5,297 bases of DNA, taken from the NCBI GenBank assembly GCA_964581605.1, contig CAZOPF010000189.1, forward strand, positions 1-5,297, given 5' to 3'. The notes beneath the pieces were generated by a model. That model saw only the letters and a program-made list of their open reading frames with translations, searched no databases and was not told the origin of the DNA. Within the stretch, counting starts at the first letter, position 1. Every line of letters starts with the position of its first letter. Shown one piece after another: positions 5,224 through 5,297 of this stretch. Position numbers and translations under genes: made by a program. The DNA is from CAADGU01 sp964581605 (GTDB lineage Bacteria > Chloroflexota > Anaerolineae > Promineifilales > Promineifilaceae).

Positions 5224-5297
5224 GTGATCGTTTGCAAATAATTTAGCGATTGGGTAATTGGGTAATTAAGTAATTGAAGCGGCTAATTACCAAATTA
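5224..5297. repeat. AT-rich palindromic element, copy 2 (inverted, cut by window end)
   Basis: Reverse complement of 2145-2218, matching at 73 of 74 positions; the only difference is 5271 against 2171. Identity stops at 5224 on the inner side and runs to the last base of the window, so the rest of the element should lie beyond the right edge. Near-identity in non-coding DNA about 3 kb apart points to recent spread or ongoing gene conversion. Confidence 0.95.

Noticed and set aside
4968..5246. Plus-strand open frame of 92 codons starting with TTG
   Set aside because: Composition is that of AT-rich spacer, there is no recognisable domain, the start codon is rare, and the frame runs into the dispersed repeat copy 2.
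2145..5297. Composite transposon carrying msrA, the regulator and the secreted-protein gene
   Set aside because: The inverted repeats are short palindromic elements without a transposase, the enclosed genes look like ordinary chromosomal genes, and no target duplication can be tested because the right copy is cut off. A dispersed repeat family explains the pair more simply.

Overview
The window looks like a chromosomal stretch of an environmental bacterium of mid GC content, most likely a Chloroflexota (Anaerolineae-like) lineage. That placement is inference. It rests on a secreted protein with a Thr/Pro-rich (TPVPPTE)n linker and on the general flavour of the genes, because the window has no rRNA or tRNA. 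A strong compositional signature is the palindrome CGGCCG, often as ACGGCCGT, which recurs about 18 times in 5.3 kb.

Layout. (1) 44-901, plus strand: a BKACE/DUF849 beta-keto acid cleavage enzyme with its zinc ligands intact. (2) 898-1923, minus strand: an unrecognised protein with ten predicted membrane segments, convergent with the first gene and overlapping its stop codon by 4 bases. (3) 1934-2078: a 125-bp palindromic MITE-like insertion bounded by 16-bp terminal inverted repeats and a perfect 10-bp target duplication. It sits directly upstream of the membrane gene's ribosome binding site. (4) About 2116-2218: a different AT-rich palindromic element. A 74-base part of it returns in inverted orientation, 73/74 identical, at the right end of the window (5224-5297), where it is cut off. 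(5) 2343-2888, plus: msrA, methionine sulfoxide reductase A. (6) 3161-3889, plus: an OmpR/PhoB-type response regulator with no kinase partner in view. (7) 3903-3942: an 8-bp tandem repeat (GGCCGTCA)n, followed by a strong bidirectional terminator at 3964-3992. (8) 4016-4885, minus: a secreted protein with a signal peptide, a small Cys-containing N-terminal domain, a Thr/Pro linker and a C-terminal domain that begins with CTPGYWK. (9) 4886-5223: AT-rich non-coding DNA leading into the second repeat copy.

The genes do not form one operon or an obvious pathway; each appears to be its own transcription unit. No defence system, CRISPR array, toxin-antitoxin pair or biosynthetic cluster is visible. 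The most interesting content is the repeat biology: a datable small-element insertion with its duplication preserved, a second dispersed palindromic family, and an iterated palindrome that shapes codon choice and also seeds a tandem array.
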